The notes: generated from the letters alone by a model not told the origin. Counted from the first letter of the stretch, positions 1 through 7,236 are shown. The stretch is 15,254 bases of DNA from JAGGZI01 sp964399605 (GCA_964399605.1 CAYNRH010000021.1:1-15254); one strand, 5' to 3'. Made by a program: numbers and translations.

Positions 1-574
1 CTGGGCTTAATTCTTCAGTGGGATTATATTTGTTTTTATGATAATCGCCTAATTCGAGTGGACTATGAGGATAGGTGGATTGTCCGTTATGTATAACAAT
101 ATAAAAATCTTGGTTTGAAGAATCAGTTTTACCGTACAAACTCAACGTTATATTTTTTAAATTAGCGTTATCTGGAATTGAATGCGTATCAAAGAAAAGA
201 TAACTACGCCATATGTCATAAATGCCACTCTGATATCTTTGACCAATTTTCATTTCTATGCTGTCGTTATCTATTGTTTCACCGGAACTTGCATCATTAG
301 CTGTGGTGTATGAACTATCATCATAGCCTATATATCCGTCACTTGAAGTTGAATAAAATATGAGTGTCTTATTTCCTGGAATGAAACTTACACTATCTCT
401 ATCAATCTCCAACGCAGCCAAGGCACAGGAAACTGAACCAGATTTTTTTTCTTCTATTCCCAGTTTGGTAGATTCAGAGAATCCTGTAAAAAATGTGTAG
501 GTTATTGAACCTATTGCTATTACAAAAGCTATCAGAACTACAGATGCTATAAGTGGAGATATCCCCTTTTTCAT
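1..574 (-). CDS. Archaeal pilin-like secreted protein with DNRLRE-like domain (partial, C-terminus cut by window edge)
   Basis: Translating the minus strand from the ATG at 574-572 gives 191 open codons to the window edge. The N-terminus MKKGISPLIASVVLIAFVIA has a short basic leader, a Gly-Ile cleavage site after residue 4 and one hydrophobic helix. This is the class III signal peptide of archaeal type IV pilin-like proteins (Pilin_N/DUF1628 type), which a PibD/EppA-like prepilin peptidase would process. Residues about 75-185 are polar and beta-rich; the segment WRSYLFFDTHSIPDNA followed by LSLYGKT resembles DNRLRE-type extracellular domains found in adhesins and surface enzymes. The expected role is a surface filament or membrane-anchored exoprotein. 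It starts one base after the mrpD stop, on the same strand, so it may be read through from the Mrp operon or have its own weak promoter inside the end of mrpD. Gene confidence is high; the domain name is from pattern memory only. Confidence 0.85.
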   Translation of the reverse strand, partial: MKKGISPLIASVVLIAFVIAIGSITYTFFTGFSESTKLGIEEKKSGSVSCALAALEIDRDSVSFIPGNKTLIFYSTSSDGYIGYDDSSYTTANDASSGETIDNDSIEMKIGQRYQSGIYDIWRSYLFFDTHSIPDNANLKNITLSLYGKTDSSNQDFYIVIHNGQSTYPHSPLELGDYHKNKYNPTEELSP

Positions 575-575
575 G

Positions 576-2009
576 TTAACAACCCAATACTGCACAATAA
601 TAATTGGCTTTGTCTAATAAAGAATTTATCACAAGCTGAAGGTTTTGTGTTATCATCTGAGGAAACAAACCTATAACCACACAGAGCAATGCCAATACTA
701 AAACAGGCAGAGCCAGCGTCCAGTCTATTTTTTCTTTTTTCTTTCCCGCCCCTCCAAAGATTGTAAAGAATGCTCTTAGGTAATAGCCAAGCGTCACAAC
801 TGAAAAAATTATGGGGATGAAAACTAAGAAAGAATACCCTGAATTAAGTGTTGCCATGTAAATCATGAACTTGCTTGCAAACCCATTGAGTGGAGGTATT
901 CCGGAAATCGCAAATGCCCCTATCAAAAAACCAATGGCCTCCACAGGCATGGAAGAGCCAAGGCCTTTCATCTTTGTCATGTCCCTTGTTTTAACCTTGA
1001 GCACAATGGAACCGGCTATCAAAAAAAGCATTGACTTTATCAGGACGTGGTTTATAAGGTGAAAAGTCCCGGCAACAAATCCTATAGTGCCCAGGCCAAG
1101 AGCAAATGAAATATAACCCACCTGGCTTATTGTTGAGTAAGCCAGCATCCTCTTTATATCCTTTTGCTGCAAGGCCATTAAATCGCCAACTATTATTGAA
1201 GCCAGACCAAGAATCAGCATAACTGAGAGATAATTTATATCAAAAAGAACATAAAGTCTCAACAGCACATACAGTCCCATTTTGACCAAAACACCAGAAA
1301 GCATAACTGACACGGGAATTGGCGCTTCAGAGTGGGCGTCAGGCAGCCATATATGGAAAGGAACAAGGCCTGCCTTTATAGCAAAACCAACAAAAATCAG
1401 GGAGAAAGGTATTGCAGAATTTTCAGGCAGTTTTGTAATAATGTCAGCAAGATTTAAAGTGCCAGTCAACCCATAAGTCAATGCTATGCCCAAAAGAATC
1501 AGGGAAGAGCCAAGTGCACTTATAAGAAGATATTTTATGGCAGCCTCTGTGGATTTTTTTGTCCTGTAAAAAACAATCAGCCCGTAAGAAGATATGCACA
1601 TTATCTCATAAAAGACGTAAAGATTGAACAGATCCCCGGTCAGGACTATGCCCATCATTCCAACTATCATAAGGAGAAACAAGGAGTAAAACTCTGACCT
1701 TCTTTCATGGACATACTTCTCAACGACCAGACTAGCCAAAAAACCTATTCCCGTTATCAGGAGAAGAAATATCAGGGAAAATGAATCTAATACCATGTTT
1801 ATTCCAATTGGCGGCAGCCACGATGAGACGTTCTGCACGATTATCTCATTTGGGAAAATACTGGGGGATAAAAAAACAAAGAAAAGAAAAGAAAAAAGCA
1901 GGGAAGAGCTAACCAGAATTCTTCTTAAAAATTTTAGTCTTATTCCTATGAGAGGTGTTAGAAACCCTGCAACAAGCAGGACAACTACGGGAATATACAC
2001 TGGCATCAT
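576..2009 (-). CDS. mrpD: Mrp/Mbh-type antiporter subunit D (NuoN/NuoL-like proton-translocating subunit)
   Basis: This 477-residue polytopic membrane protein belongs to the proton antiporter M family (NuoL/M/N, MrpA/D, MbhH). It is the only large antiporter-like subunit here and would carry the proton path of the Na+/H+ antiporter module. Diagnostic residues are visible: the buried glutamate E135 in YVFYEIM, lysine K212 in IKAGLVPFHIWLPDAHSEAP (residues 211-230), K243 in LVKMGLY, and HLINHVLIK (317-325) with two histidines and K325. The start overlaps the mrpC stop (ATGATG against TGA). An AAAGG motif lies just upstream, and spacing slightly favours the second ATG at 2006. It is the last mrp gene; the next gene codes for a pilin-like protein, not a hydrogenase. 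MrpD and MbhH cannot be fully told apart by eye; I use mrpD because no hydrogenase genes are adjacent. Confidence 0.95.
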   Translation of the reverse strand: MMPVYIPVVVLLVAGFLTPLIGIRLKFLRRILVSSSLLFSFLFFVFLSPSIFPNEIIVQNVSSWLPPIGINMVLDSFSLIFLLLITGIGFLASLVVEKYVHERRSEFYSLFLLMIVGMMGIVLTGDLFNLYVFYEIMCISSYGLIVFYRTKKSTEAAIKYLLISALGSSLILLGIALTYGLTGTLNLADIITKLPENSAIPFSLIFVGFAIKAGLVPFHIWLPDAHSEAPIPVSVMLSGVLVKMGLYVLLRLYVLFDINYLSVMLILGLASIIVGDLMALQQKDIKRMLAYSTISQVGYISFALGLGTIGFVAGTFHLINHVLIKSMLFLIAGSIVLKVKTRDMTKMKGLGSSMPVEAIGFLIGAFAISGIPPLNGFASKFMIYMATLNSGYSFLVFIPIIFSVVTLGYYLRAFFTIFGGAGKKKEKIDWTLALPVLVLALLCVVIGLFPQMITQNLQLVINSLLDKANYYCAVLGC

Positions 2010-2353
2010 CCTTTCAACACCTTTAATTTAGACGCATCAAGAGTCTTGTTTTGCTCAAAAAGGAGAATGGAAATGGAAAGGGCAATGGCTGTTATTGACA
2101 AATCTATGACTATTGATGTGAGCACAAGTGCCTGTGGAAGCGGGTCCACGGAATACTGGGAAAAGGTTAAGAGGTTTTCTGGTGTGATTATTGGCGGTAT
2201 TCCCCCCTGTCTGTAGCCAATGGTTATTATCAAAAGGTGTATGCCCATTGTTATTATGCTGAGACCCATTATTTTTTTAATAATATTTCTCTTAACCACT
2301 AAACAATACACTCCCAATATTATGAAAATTGTCCCAAAGACGTATGAAATCAT
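2006..2353 (-). CDS. mrpC: Mrp antiporter subunit C (NuoK-like)
   Basis: This 115-residue protein has three membrane helices and is homologous to NuoK and MbhG. The family signature is clear: GYRQGGIPPII (about residues 47-57) followed by VDPLPQALVLTSIVI (69-83). It would sit beside MrpD in the membrane complex and help form its ion path. The ATG at 2353 overlaps the upstream stop in an ATGA arrangement. A GAGGT Shine-Dalgarno site lies just upstream, so translation is probably coupled to the small membrane protein gene before it. Length is normal for the family. Confidence 0.95.
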   Translation of the reverse strand: MISYVFGTIFIILGVYCLVVKRNIIKKIMGLSIITMGIHLLIITIGYRQGGIPPIITPENLLTFSQYSVDPLPQALVLTSIVIDLSITAIALSISILLFEQNKTLDASKLKVLKG

Positions 2354-2676
2354 TTTTTTCTACCTCTAAATTTATCGTAAAAACAAAAAATTAAGGAAGA
2401 AACTAAATACCAGATAATTAAGTTTAAAACCAGAGGTATAAAATAAGGTTGGACTGTATCTCTTATTATTATACTTTTGTATTCCCTGTAACAATGAGTA
2501 TAAAATAAAAATGGAAAACCATAAGAATTACAATATGAAGTGGGAGAGATAAATGTAAAAAATGGATTACCCTCTTCAATTAAGGATGAGAAAATTACAA
2601 AAATTATGAATACTGAAAGTTTTCTCCAATCTGGTTTCAAAAACTTCCTCCAGTTAAATTCTTCTATCTTTTTCAT
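2350..2676 (-). CDS. Small two-helix membrane protein inserted in the Mrp operon (unknown function)
   Basis: This 108-residue protein starts MKKIEEFNWRKFLKPDWRKL. I chose the ATG at 2676 because it overlaps the mrpB stop as ATGA and has a strong GAAGGAGAG site just upstream; a longer open frame to 2772 only reads mrpB out of frame. A charged N-terminus is followed by a hydrophobic helix (about 18-32), an exported-looking loop with CNSYGFPFLFY and two cysteines (about 56 and 71), and a second helix (about 85-103) ending in basic residues. I recall similar archaeal orphan proteins with an FLKP(D)W start and a YGFPLxFY motif, but know no function. It is not a standard Mrp subunit. Its base composition is visibly more AT-rich than mrpB and mrpC, which suggests a separate origin, yet it is perfectly fitted between them by two 4-base overlaps. 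Confidence 0.8.
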   Translation of the reverse strand: MKKIEEFNWRKFLKPDWRKLSVFIIFVIFSSLIEEGNPFFTFISPTSYCNSYGFPFLFYTHCYREYKSIIIRDTVQPYFIPLVLNLIIWYLVSSLIFCFYDKFRGRKK

Positions 2677-3071
2677 CTCTCCTTCACCATTGAATAAAAT
2701 ATTATTATGAAAGCTGTTGCGACCATTATCCCACCTATTGCATTCATGATTGGTATCGCTCCGCCGCTCCACACCTGAAAAAGGGATTCGCTTGCCATTA
2801 GGCTTCCTTTTATGAAAAATTCAAAAACAACAAGTATCGCCAGCAGTATTCCCGCAATTGCCTCTATCCTATGTGATGTCTCTTCCTTGATCAACCGCTC
2901 TGCCTTTCTGAGCCCATACACAAGGCAAATCAAAATTACAGAAGACGCCAGCAGGACACCGCCCTGGAATCCACCTCCAGGAGTCAGATGTCCGTGGGTA
3001 ATGACATATATGCTGAATAGCAGCATGAATGGAAAAATTATTCTTGAAATTGTCTGCTTTATGACAGTCAT
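2673..3071 (-). CDS. mrpB: Mrp antiporter subunit B (MnhB/MbhF-like)
   Basis: This 132-residue membrane protein has about four helices. The MnhB signature GHLTPGGGFQGGVLLAS (about residues 27-43) is intact, and the family's EAIAG...G segment follows. It would be a structural subunit of the membrane ion-translocating module. The ATG at 3071 overlaps the stop of the preceding gene by 4 bases, and a G-rich GGGGGAT ribosome-binding site lies about 7 bases upstream. The downstream gene begins inside its stop codon. Length and motif agree with archaeal MrpB/MbhF. Confidence 0.95.
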   Translation of the reverse strand: MTVIKQTISRIIFPFMLLFSIYVITHGHLTPGGGFQGGVLLASSVILICLVYGLRKAERLIKEETSHRIEAIAGILLAILVVFEFFIKGSLMASESLFQVWSGGAIPIMNAIGGIMVATAFIIIFYSMVKER

Positions 3072-3340
3072 TTCTTATCCCCCGGATGAAGTTTTCTAAA
3101 AAGAGTAAACACAGAGAGTGCAGCAGCAAAAAGTACAGTCTCCTCCCCCAAAGTATCATAAGCCCGGTAGTCCCATACTATGCCACTAACAACGTTCGGC
3201 GCTTTGGTTTCTTCAAGGGAGTGGTATACATAGTGGTTTGAAACTTTCCTGGAAAAAGAGGAAAATCCTGGAAGGAAGAGAACCGACAAAATAAACATTG
3301 TCAAAAGCGTTAGCGACACAAGAAGAAAAGGCTTATTCAT
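3068..3340 (-). CDS. mbhE: Mrp/Mbh subunit E-like (MrpA C-terminal domain equivalent)
   Basis: This small membrane protein matches the distal part of the bacterial MrpA C-terminus, which is a separate gene (MbhE) in Thermococcales-type clusters. The motif NVVSGIVWDYRAYDTLGEET followed by VLFAAA is diagnostic. I place the start at the ATG at 3340 because a GGAGG site lies 7 bases upstream; an in-frame TTG at 3346 is too close to that site. It overlaps the preceding gene's end by 8 bases and the mrpB start by 4. It has one N-terminal helix, an extracytoplasmic loop with the acidic motif, and one C-terminal helix. Confidence 0.92.
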   Translation of the reverse strand: MNKPFLLVSLTLLTMFILSVLFLPGFSSFSRKVSNHYVYHSLEETKAPNVVSGIVWDYRAYDTLGEETVLFAAALSVFTLFRKLHPGDKK

Positions 3341-3569
3341 TCTCAAACCTCCTTGTTTTTTCTATGGCAACCACAAAAATAAGTGTTACCAGAATTACTC
3401 CTATTGATGCCTGGGCAATTGCTATATCCGGAGCGCTTAAAATCAAAAATATCATGGTGATAGACAGGCTGGCGCCAGCAAGATAAACAACAGCCTTTAA
3501 GAGATCCTTCTCCCTGATAATCAACACAAACAATGTCAGCATGACGAGAAGCAAAGCCAATTCAATCAT
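3333..3569 (-). CDS. mbhD: Mrp/Mbh subunit D-like (MrpA C-terminal domain, MbhD/DUF4040 type)
   Basis: This 78-residue protein has three hydrophobic helices. The segment SAPDIAIAQASIGVILVTLI (about 45-64) matches the MbhD/DUF4040 domain that in bacteria is fused within MrpA. Here it is a free-standing subunit, as in archaeal Mbh and Mrp clusters. A GAGG site lies upstream of the ATG, the start overlaps the mrpG end by 8 bases, and its end overlaps the mbhE-like gene. It would be part of the membrane module that links the antiporter subunit to the rest of the complex. Confidence 0.92.
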   Translation of the reverse strand: MIELALLLVMLTLFVLIIREKDLLKAVVYLAGASLSITMIFLILSAPDIAIAQASIGVILVTLIFVVAIEKTRRFENE

Positions 3570-3852
3570 TTTTATCCCTCTTTTTCAAATCTATCTTGTT
3601 TTTGTAGGCAGCATTTGCTATGGCGTGGGAAGCTGTTGGTGATGTTAAAAGAATCAGAGCTGCAAGGAAAAGGTATTTCATTGAGAGAACTGAATAAAAA
3701 TTCCTCACGGCAAGCATAACCAAAAGCAAGAACGTGCATCCAACAGCACACATTGTTGAAGCAAATATTCTTGTGTAAACATTTGGAAGCCTTAACAACC
3801 CAATAGCTCCTATCAAACCTATCAACACAGGAATCCATAAAGCTAAGACCAA
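3562..3852 (-). CDS. mrpG: Mrp antiporter subunit G (TTG start)
   Basis: This 96-residue protein has three helices. The MnhG/PhaG signature LTSPTASHAIANAAY (about 69-83) is clear, preceded by the RLPNVYTRI segment typical of the family. The start codon is TTG (3852-3850), supported by GAGGTG seven bases upstream and by the start of the conserved first helix (WIPVLIGLIGAIGLLRLP). The 3' end of mrpF overlaps it by 10 bases. An ATG at 3862 opens another frame that is only a shadow. The C-terminus is strongly basic and acidic (KKRDKND). Confidence 0.93.
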   Translation of the reverse strand: MVLALWIPVLIGLIGAIGLLRLPNVYTRIFASTMCAVGCTFLLLVMLAVRNFYSVLSMKYLFLAALILLTSPTASHAIANAAYKNKIDLKKRDKND

Positions 3853-4085
3853 ATTTTTTCACCTCTCAGATATTTGGAATATATCAATGTTGCTCCGTAG
3901 CCAAGCCCGGCAAAGATAATTGCTATGTCTATATAAATTGGATTATCCTGGGACCAAAGAGCCATCAGCGCTATGGCCATCATTAAGAAAGCGTCCATGG
4001 CGACAACCCTGTCAAATATAGTTGGACCTAAAATTGCCCTGATTACGCACAAAATTCCTGCAATGACAAGTATGTATTCAATCAT
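3843..4085 (-). CDS. mrpF: Mrp antiporter subunit F
   Basis: This 80-residue protein has three helices and the MrpF family pattern GPTIFDRVVAMD (about 20-31) followed by DIAIIFAGLGYGATLIYSKY (53-72). It is a small structural subunit of the Mrp membrane complex. The ATG overlaps the mrpE stop (ATGA), and AGGAGGT lies about 7 bases upstream, one of the best ribosome-binding sites in the operon. It ends in TAG and overlaps the TTG start of mrpG. Confidence 0.94.
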   Translation of the reverse strand: MIEYILVIAGILCVIRAILGPTIFDRVVAMDAFLMMAIALMALWSQDNPIYIDIAIIFAGLGYGATLIYSKYLRGEKIWS

Positions 4086-4558
4086 TCCACGGACCTCCTA
4101 AAAACTTTCTCAAGTATCCAGTCAAATCTCTTTTCAATCCTTTTGGATTCTTTATCCAGGCAGTAAGTAGCAATCTCACCGTTTTTTATGTCAAGCGTGA
4201 GCGTGCCTGGCGTCAGCGTGATGGCATTTCCAAGAAGAGTCAAAGCCACAGGATTTTTAAATTTGGTTTTTATTTTGACAACCCCTGGATTTATTTTTCC
4301 GGTGACCATTCTAAATATCAAATCAATATGGGAAATTACTTCTTCTACGATAAAAACAAGGGAAAAAAATATTGCGTAGAACCAGTTTCTTGGATGAAGT
4401 TTTGGGATGACTGAGCCCTTTATAAATTCCCTGCTTGATATAAGTGCAACAATGCCGGAAACAGCAACACCAAGCATGATTTCCTCTTTGGAAAAGCCTG
4501 CAATGAGGACCCAGACAAATAACAAAGCGATGAATGTCAAAAAAACCTTCTGTGGCAT
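4082..4558 (-). CDS. mrpE: Mrp antiporter subunit E, first gene of the operon
   Basis: This 158-residue protein matches MrpE/MbhA: an N-terminal pair of helices, the segment EEVISHIDLIFRMVTGKINPG (interfacial), and the diagnostic LLGNAITLTPGTLTLD (about 108-123) in a cytoplasmic C-terminal domain. MrpE is a structural subunit needed for assembly of Mrp antiporters. It is the first mrp gene and has no Shine-Dalgarno site; a TATA-like element lies about 26 bases upstream of the ATG, which fits a leaderless mRNA. It begins 33 bases after the DUF3850-like gene on the same strand, so some read-through is also possible. Confidence 0.95.
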   Translation of the reverse strand: MPQKVFLTFIALLFVWVLIAGFSKEEIMLGVAVSGIVALISSREFIKGSVIPKLHPRNWFYAIFFSLVFIVEEVISHIDLIFRMVTGKINPGVVKIKTKFKNPVALTLLGNAITLTPGTLTLDIKNGEIATYCLDKESKRIEKRFDWILEKVFRRSVE

Positions 4559-4576
4559 GATTAATATTTGTTTTTA

Positions 4577-4588
4577 TTATTAAAAATA
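4577..4588 (-). promoter_or_regulatory. Probable TATA box of the Mrp operon
   Basis: On the minus strand this reads TTTTTAATAATA, centred about 26 bases before the mrpE ATG. That is the spacing expected when transcription starts at or next to the start codon. The region is AT-rich, so a chance match is possible. Confidence 0.45.
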
Positions 4589-4591
4589 ATT

Positions 4592-4858
4592 TTAGCTCCT
4601 ACCAAAGGCAATTATTTGAAAGCCGTACTTTTCTATATCTTCCTTGGGCCAAAATTTTATATTTTTTGTCTTTCCGACATAAGTTACCTTTTTCTCAATA
4701 ACCCTGCCTGTGTATTCCTTTGTCTTTGGGTCCCATTCCCTTAAAACCAAAATATCCCCCGGATTGCACTCCCAGTCGGCAAGGCGGAGGTCATATGTCT
4801 TTTTGCCATCAAGAATTTTCTGAAAATAATCCGGCCAAACTTTCTTCTCAATTTTCAT
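4592..4858 (-). CDS. DUF3850 / ASCH-PUA-like small RNA-binding-type protein
   Basis: This 88-residue soluble protein fits the DUF3850 (ASCH-like) fold: KVWPDYFQKILDGKKTYDLRL near the N-terminus, then GDILVLREWDPKTKEYTGR (about 34-52), and a C-terminal strand ending GFQIIAFGR. In the superfamily the DGKKTYDLR-type motif lines a cleft proposed to bind RNA or nucleotides; the actual substrate is unknown. The gene is divergent from pyrG and shares an 81-base intergenic region with it, and it lies just upstream of the Mrp operon on the same strand. It has its own TATA-like box 26 bases before the ATG. The family assignment comes from motif order and length. Confidence 0.85.
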   Translation of the reverse strand: MKIEKKVWPDYFQKILDGKKTYDLRLADWECNPGDILVLREWDPKTKEYTGRVIEKKVTYVGKTKNIKFWPKEDIEKYGFQIIAFGRS

Positions 4859-4878
4859 GACACTAAATAATTTTTGAA

Positions 4879-4888
4879 CTTATTAAAG
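4879..4888 (-). promoter_or_regulatory. Probable TATA box of the DUF3850-like gene
   Basis: The minus strand reads CTTTAATAAG, centred 26 bases before the ATG at 4858, with no Shine-Dalgarno site between. This suggests a leaderless transcript. It lies back to back with the pyrG promoter. Confidence 0.5.
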
Positions 4889-4910
4889 ATTACTCTGGAG
4901 AATAGAAAAA

Positions 4911-4920
4911 TTTTTTATAT
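4911..4920 (+). promoter_or_regulatory. Probable TATA box (with A-rich BRE-like bases) of pyrG
   Basis: TTTTTTATAT is preceded by GAAAAA at 4905-4910, which may act as a TFB recognition element. Its centre is about 24 bases upstream of the ATG at 4940, so that codon would lie at or next to the transcription start. This supports the 4940 start over the upstream ATGs. Confidence 0.6.
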
Positions 4921-4939
4921 GAGTTGTGCAATATTTATT

Positions 4940-6538
4940 ATGCGGTGTGGGGCAAAGTTTATTGTAGTAACTGGTGGAGTTCTTTCTGGTTTAGGCAAAG
5001 GTTTGTTCATATCTTCCCTTGGGAGGCTTCTCAAATCCAGAGGATATAAGATAATTCCTATAAAAATAGACCCTTACGTAAATGTTGATGCTGGAACAAT
5101 GAACCCCATAGAGCATGGTGAGGTTTTTGTTCTTGATGACGGCTCCGAGGTGGATATGGACCTTGGAAACTATGAAAGGTTTCTTGATATTAAGCTCAAT
5201 ACGGAGTCGAATATAACAACAGGGAAAATTTTCAAAAAGGTTATTGACAAGGAGAGGAGAGGAGATTACCTTGGAAAAACCGTACAGCTGATTCCCCATG
5301 TCACAGGAGAATTAAAGGAATGGTACAGAAAACTTGCGGAAAAAACAGGAGCAGACATAGTAATGATAGAAATTGGGGGAACAGTTGGAGATATAGAAAA
5401 CCAGATATTCCTGGAATCTGTGAGAGAGTTGTCTTTAGAAGAAGATGTGTTGTTCATTCACTGCACGCTTGTCCCTACAATGAAGGTTGTGGGAGAGCAA
5501 AAAACAAAACCAACACAGCAGTCCGTAAGAATGCTGAGAGAAATTGGAATATTCCCAAATATGATATACTGCCGTTCCGAAAAGCCTCTGGTTGACAGGA
5601 CAAGAGAAAAGTTATCAAGATTTTGCGGCGTTGATAAGGACCATATCATATCAGGGTATGATGTCAAGCACATATACGAGATACCTCTGGTCCTGGAGAA
5701 ACAGAATGTTGCAGCAAACGTTATAAGAGAATTGAACTTGCCTGCCGGTAAAAAAGATATGAAAGAATGGAAAAAGTTCGTTGAAAACCTGAAAAACCCG
5801 AAGAAAAAATTAAAGATAGCAATAACAGGAAAATATACTTATCTTCATGACTCTTACGTGTCTATTCTGGAAGCACTGGAGCATGCATCAGGCAATCTTA
5901 GCTGCAATGTGGAGCTAAAATGGATTGAAACCACCAACATAGGGAAGGGCAAATTGAAAGTTGAAGATGCACTGAAAGATGTGGATGGAATTTTGGTTCC
6001 AGGTGGTTTCGGAAGCAGGGGCACTGAAGGAAAAATTGAATGTATAAGATATGCCCGAGAGAAAAACATCCCTTTCTTGGGGCTTTGTTATGGGTTTCAA
6101 CTGGCTGTTGTTGAATATGCAAGAAATGTTTGCGGATTGAAAGATGCAAACTCAACTGAAATTAACCCAGAAACACCTTACCCCATTATAGATATTCTTC
6201 CCGAACAGAAAAAAATTAATGAGAAAGGGGCTACAATGAGGCTTGGCGCCTATCCTGCATTACTGAAAAAGGGTTCCGTTGTAAGAAAGCTTTACGGCAA
6301 AGAAAAAATAACAGAGAGGCATAGGCACAGATATGAAGTCAATCCCGAGTATATAGAAATTCTGGAGAAAAACGGATTGGAATTCTCCGGTGTTTCCCCC
6401 AATAGAAAATTAATGGAATTCCTGGAAATCCCAAAACACAAATTCTTCGTGGCAACACAAGCACACCCTGAATTCACATCAAGGCCACTGAAACCAAATC
6501 CAATGTTTTTGGGTTTTGTAAAATCATGCATGAATTAA
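4940..6538 (+). CDS. pyrG: CTP synthase (glutamine-hydrolysing)
   Basis: CTP synthase converts UTP to CTP with ATP and glutamine, the last step of pyrimidine nucleotide synthesis. From the ATG at 4940 it has 532 residues, the usual length. The synthetase domain (about 1-270) starts with FIVVTGGVLSGLGKG, whose P-loop is at 16-21, and continues with NVDAGTMNPIEHGEVFVLDD and MDLGNYERFL. The class I glutamine amidotransferase domain (about 290-532) has PGGFGSRG, the nucleophile Cys383 in FLGLCYGFQ, and His and Glu in HPEF (509-512). All catalytic residues are present. The open frame extends upstream to an ATG at 4874, but those 22 residues are not conserved, and the TATA box at 4911-4920 lies inside them. 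The stop overlaps the AMMECR1 stop on the other strand by 3-4 bases. Confidence 0.97.
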   Translation: MRCGAKFIVVTGGVLSGLGKGLFISSLGRLLKSRGYKIIPIKIDPYVNVDAGTMNPIEHGEVFVLDDGSEVDMDLGNYERFLDIKLNTESNITTGKIFKKVIDKERRGDYLGKTVQLIPHVTGELKEWYRKLAEKTGADIVMIEIGGTVGDIENQIFLESVRELSLEEDVLFIHCTLVPTMKVVGEQKTKPTQQSVRMLREIGIFPNMIYCRSEKPLVDRTREKLSRFCGVDKDHIISGYDVKHIYEIPLVLEKQNVAANVIRELNLPAGKKDMKEWKKFVENLKNPKKKLKIAITGKYTYLHDSYVSILEALEHASGNLSCNVELKWIETTNIGKGKLKVEDALKDVDGILVPGGFGSRGTEGKIECIRYAREKNIPFLGLCYGFQLAVVEYARNVCGLKDANSTEINPETPYPIIDILPEQKKINEKGATMRLGAYPALLKKGSVVRKLYGKEKITERHRHRYEVNPEYIEILEKNGLEFSGVSPNRKLMEFLEIPKHKFFVATQAHPEFTSRPLKPNPMFLGFVKSCMN

Positions 6539-7104
6539 ATTTTGCCTGGCTCCTTTTCCCTAAATGCCTGAACCTGGAACTTAAATATCTCAGCATCCTT
6601 CCAGCAATCCTTGTCATACAGCCCGGCCTTGTAGCAAAGGTTCTCTAAAAATTCTTCTTTTGTTGGTAGTTTCTCCCAAACCTGTGGCAAGAACAGCCCA
6701 GAATTCCAGCCTTTCTTTAAAATCAACCCATCATTGCCTGGACTTATCTTCTCAAGAAGATCATCGCCATGAAAATCAATTTTCTCCGGCTCCGTGAGAA
6801 CAGAAACTTCCACTGTTATCTTGTCAAGTTCGTCCTTTCCTAAGGGAGGAAACCTTGGGTCCTGTGTTGCAGACATTGCAGCTTCTTTCACAGCCTCTAG
6901 GAGTGGCTTCTCGGGATAAGGAAGACCAATACATCCTCGAAGTTCACCCGATGGATAATTTTCCAAAGTTACAAAAACACCCCTTCTCTCAGCAAAAACT
7001 GCGGGACATTTTTCTGGAATTTTTATTTCTTCTCCCTTAACAAAACTCTCGATAACTCCCCTGGCAAACTTAACCAAAAAAGCACCTTGCTCTTGCGTCA
7101 GCAT
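6535..7104 (-). CDS. AMMECR1 domain protein
   Basis: This 189-residue soluble protein carries the AMMECR1 domain. The hallmark LRGCIG is at residues 55-60 and DPRFPPL at 82-88; the N-terminus LTQEQGAFLVKFAR is the typical domain start, which supports the ATG at 7104. The family is widespread in archaea and eukaryotes. Its biochemical role is not settled; the conserved LRGCIG loop suggests an enzymatic or binding site, and some archaeal members lie near radical-SAM Memo/AMMECR1 genes. Here the gene is convergent with pyrG and tail-overlapping. Its promoter is lost in the gap that begins three bases upstream of the start codon. Confidence 0.95.
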   Translation of the reverse strand: MLTQEQGAFLVKFARGVIESFVKGEEIKIPEKCPAVFAERRGVFVTLENYPSGELRGCIGLPYPEKPLLEAVKEAAMSATQDPRFPPLGKDELDKITVEVSVLTEPEKIDFHGDDLLEKISPGNDGLILKKGWNSGLFLPQVWEKLPTKEEFLENLCYKAGLYDKDCWKDAEIFKFQVQAFREKEPGKI

Positions 7105-7107
7105 AAA

Positions 7108-7207
7108 NNNNNNNNNNNNNNNNNNNNNNNNNNNNNNNNNNNNNNNNNNNNNNNNNNNNNNNNNNNNNNNNNNNNNNNNNNNNNNNNNNNNNNNNNNNNN
7201 NNNNNNN
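7108..7207. other. Assembly gap 1 (100 N)
   Basis: Exactly 100 N, the conventional size for a gap of unknown length. The sequences on the two sides show no overlap by eye, unlike gap 2. The order and distance of the AMMECR1 gene and the methyltransferase gene are therefore inferred by the assembler only. Confidence 0.99.
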
Positions 7208-7236
7208 AATAAAAAGATTAGAGTTTCAATAAAATT

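Noticed and set aside
2677..2772. N-terminal extension of the small membrane protein to an ATG at 2772
   Set aside because: These codons only read mrpB out of frame; the ATG at 2676 has a strong ribosome-binding site and an ATGA overlap.
3572..3862. A 96-codon minus-strand frame starting ATG at 3862
   Set aside because: It overlaps mrpG in another frame and lacks family motifs; mrpG uses the TTG at 3852.
4874..4939. Longer pyrG N-terminus from the ATG at 4874
   Set aside because: The 22 extra residues are not conserved and contain the promoter TATA box.
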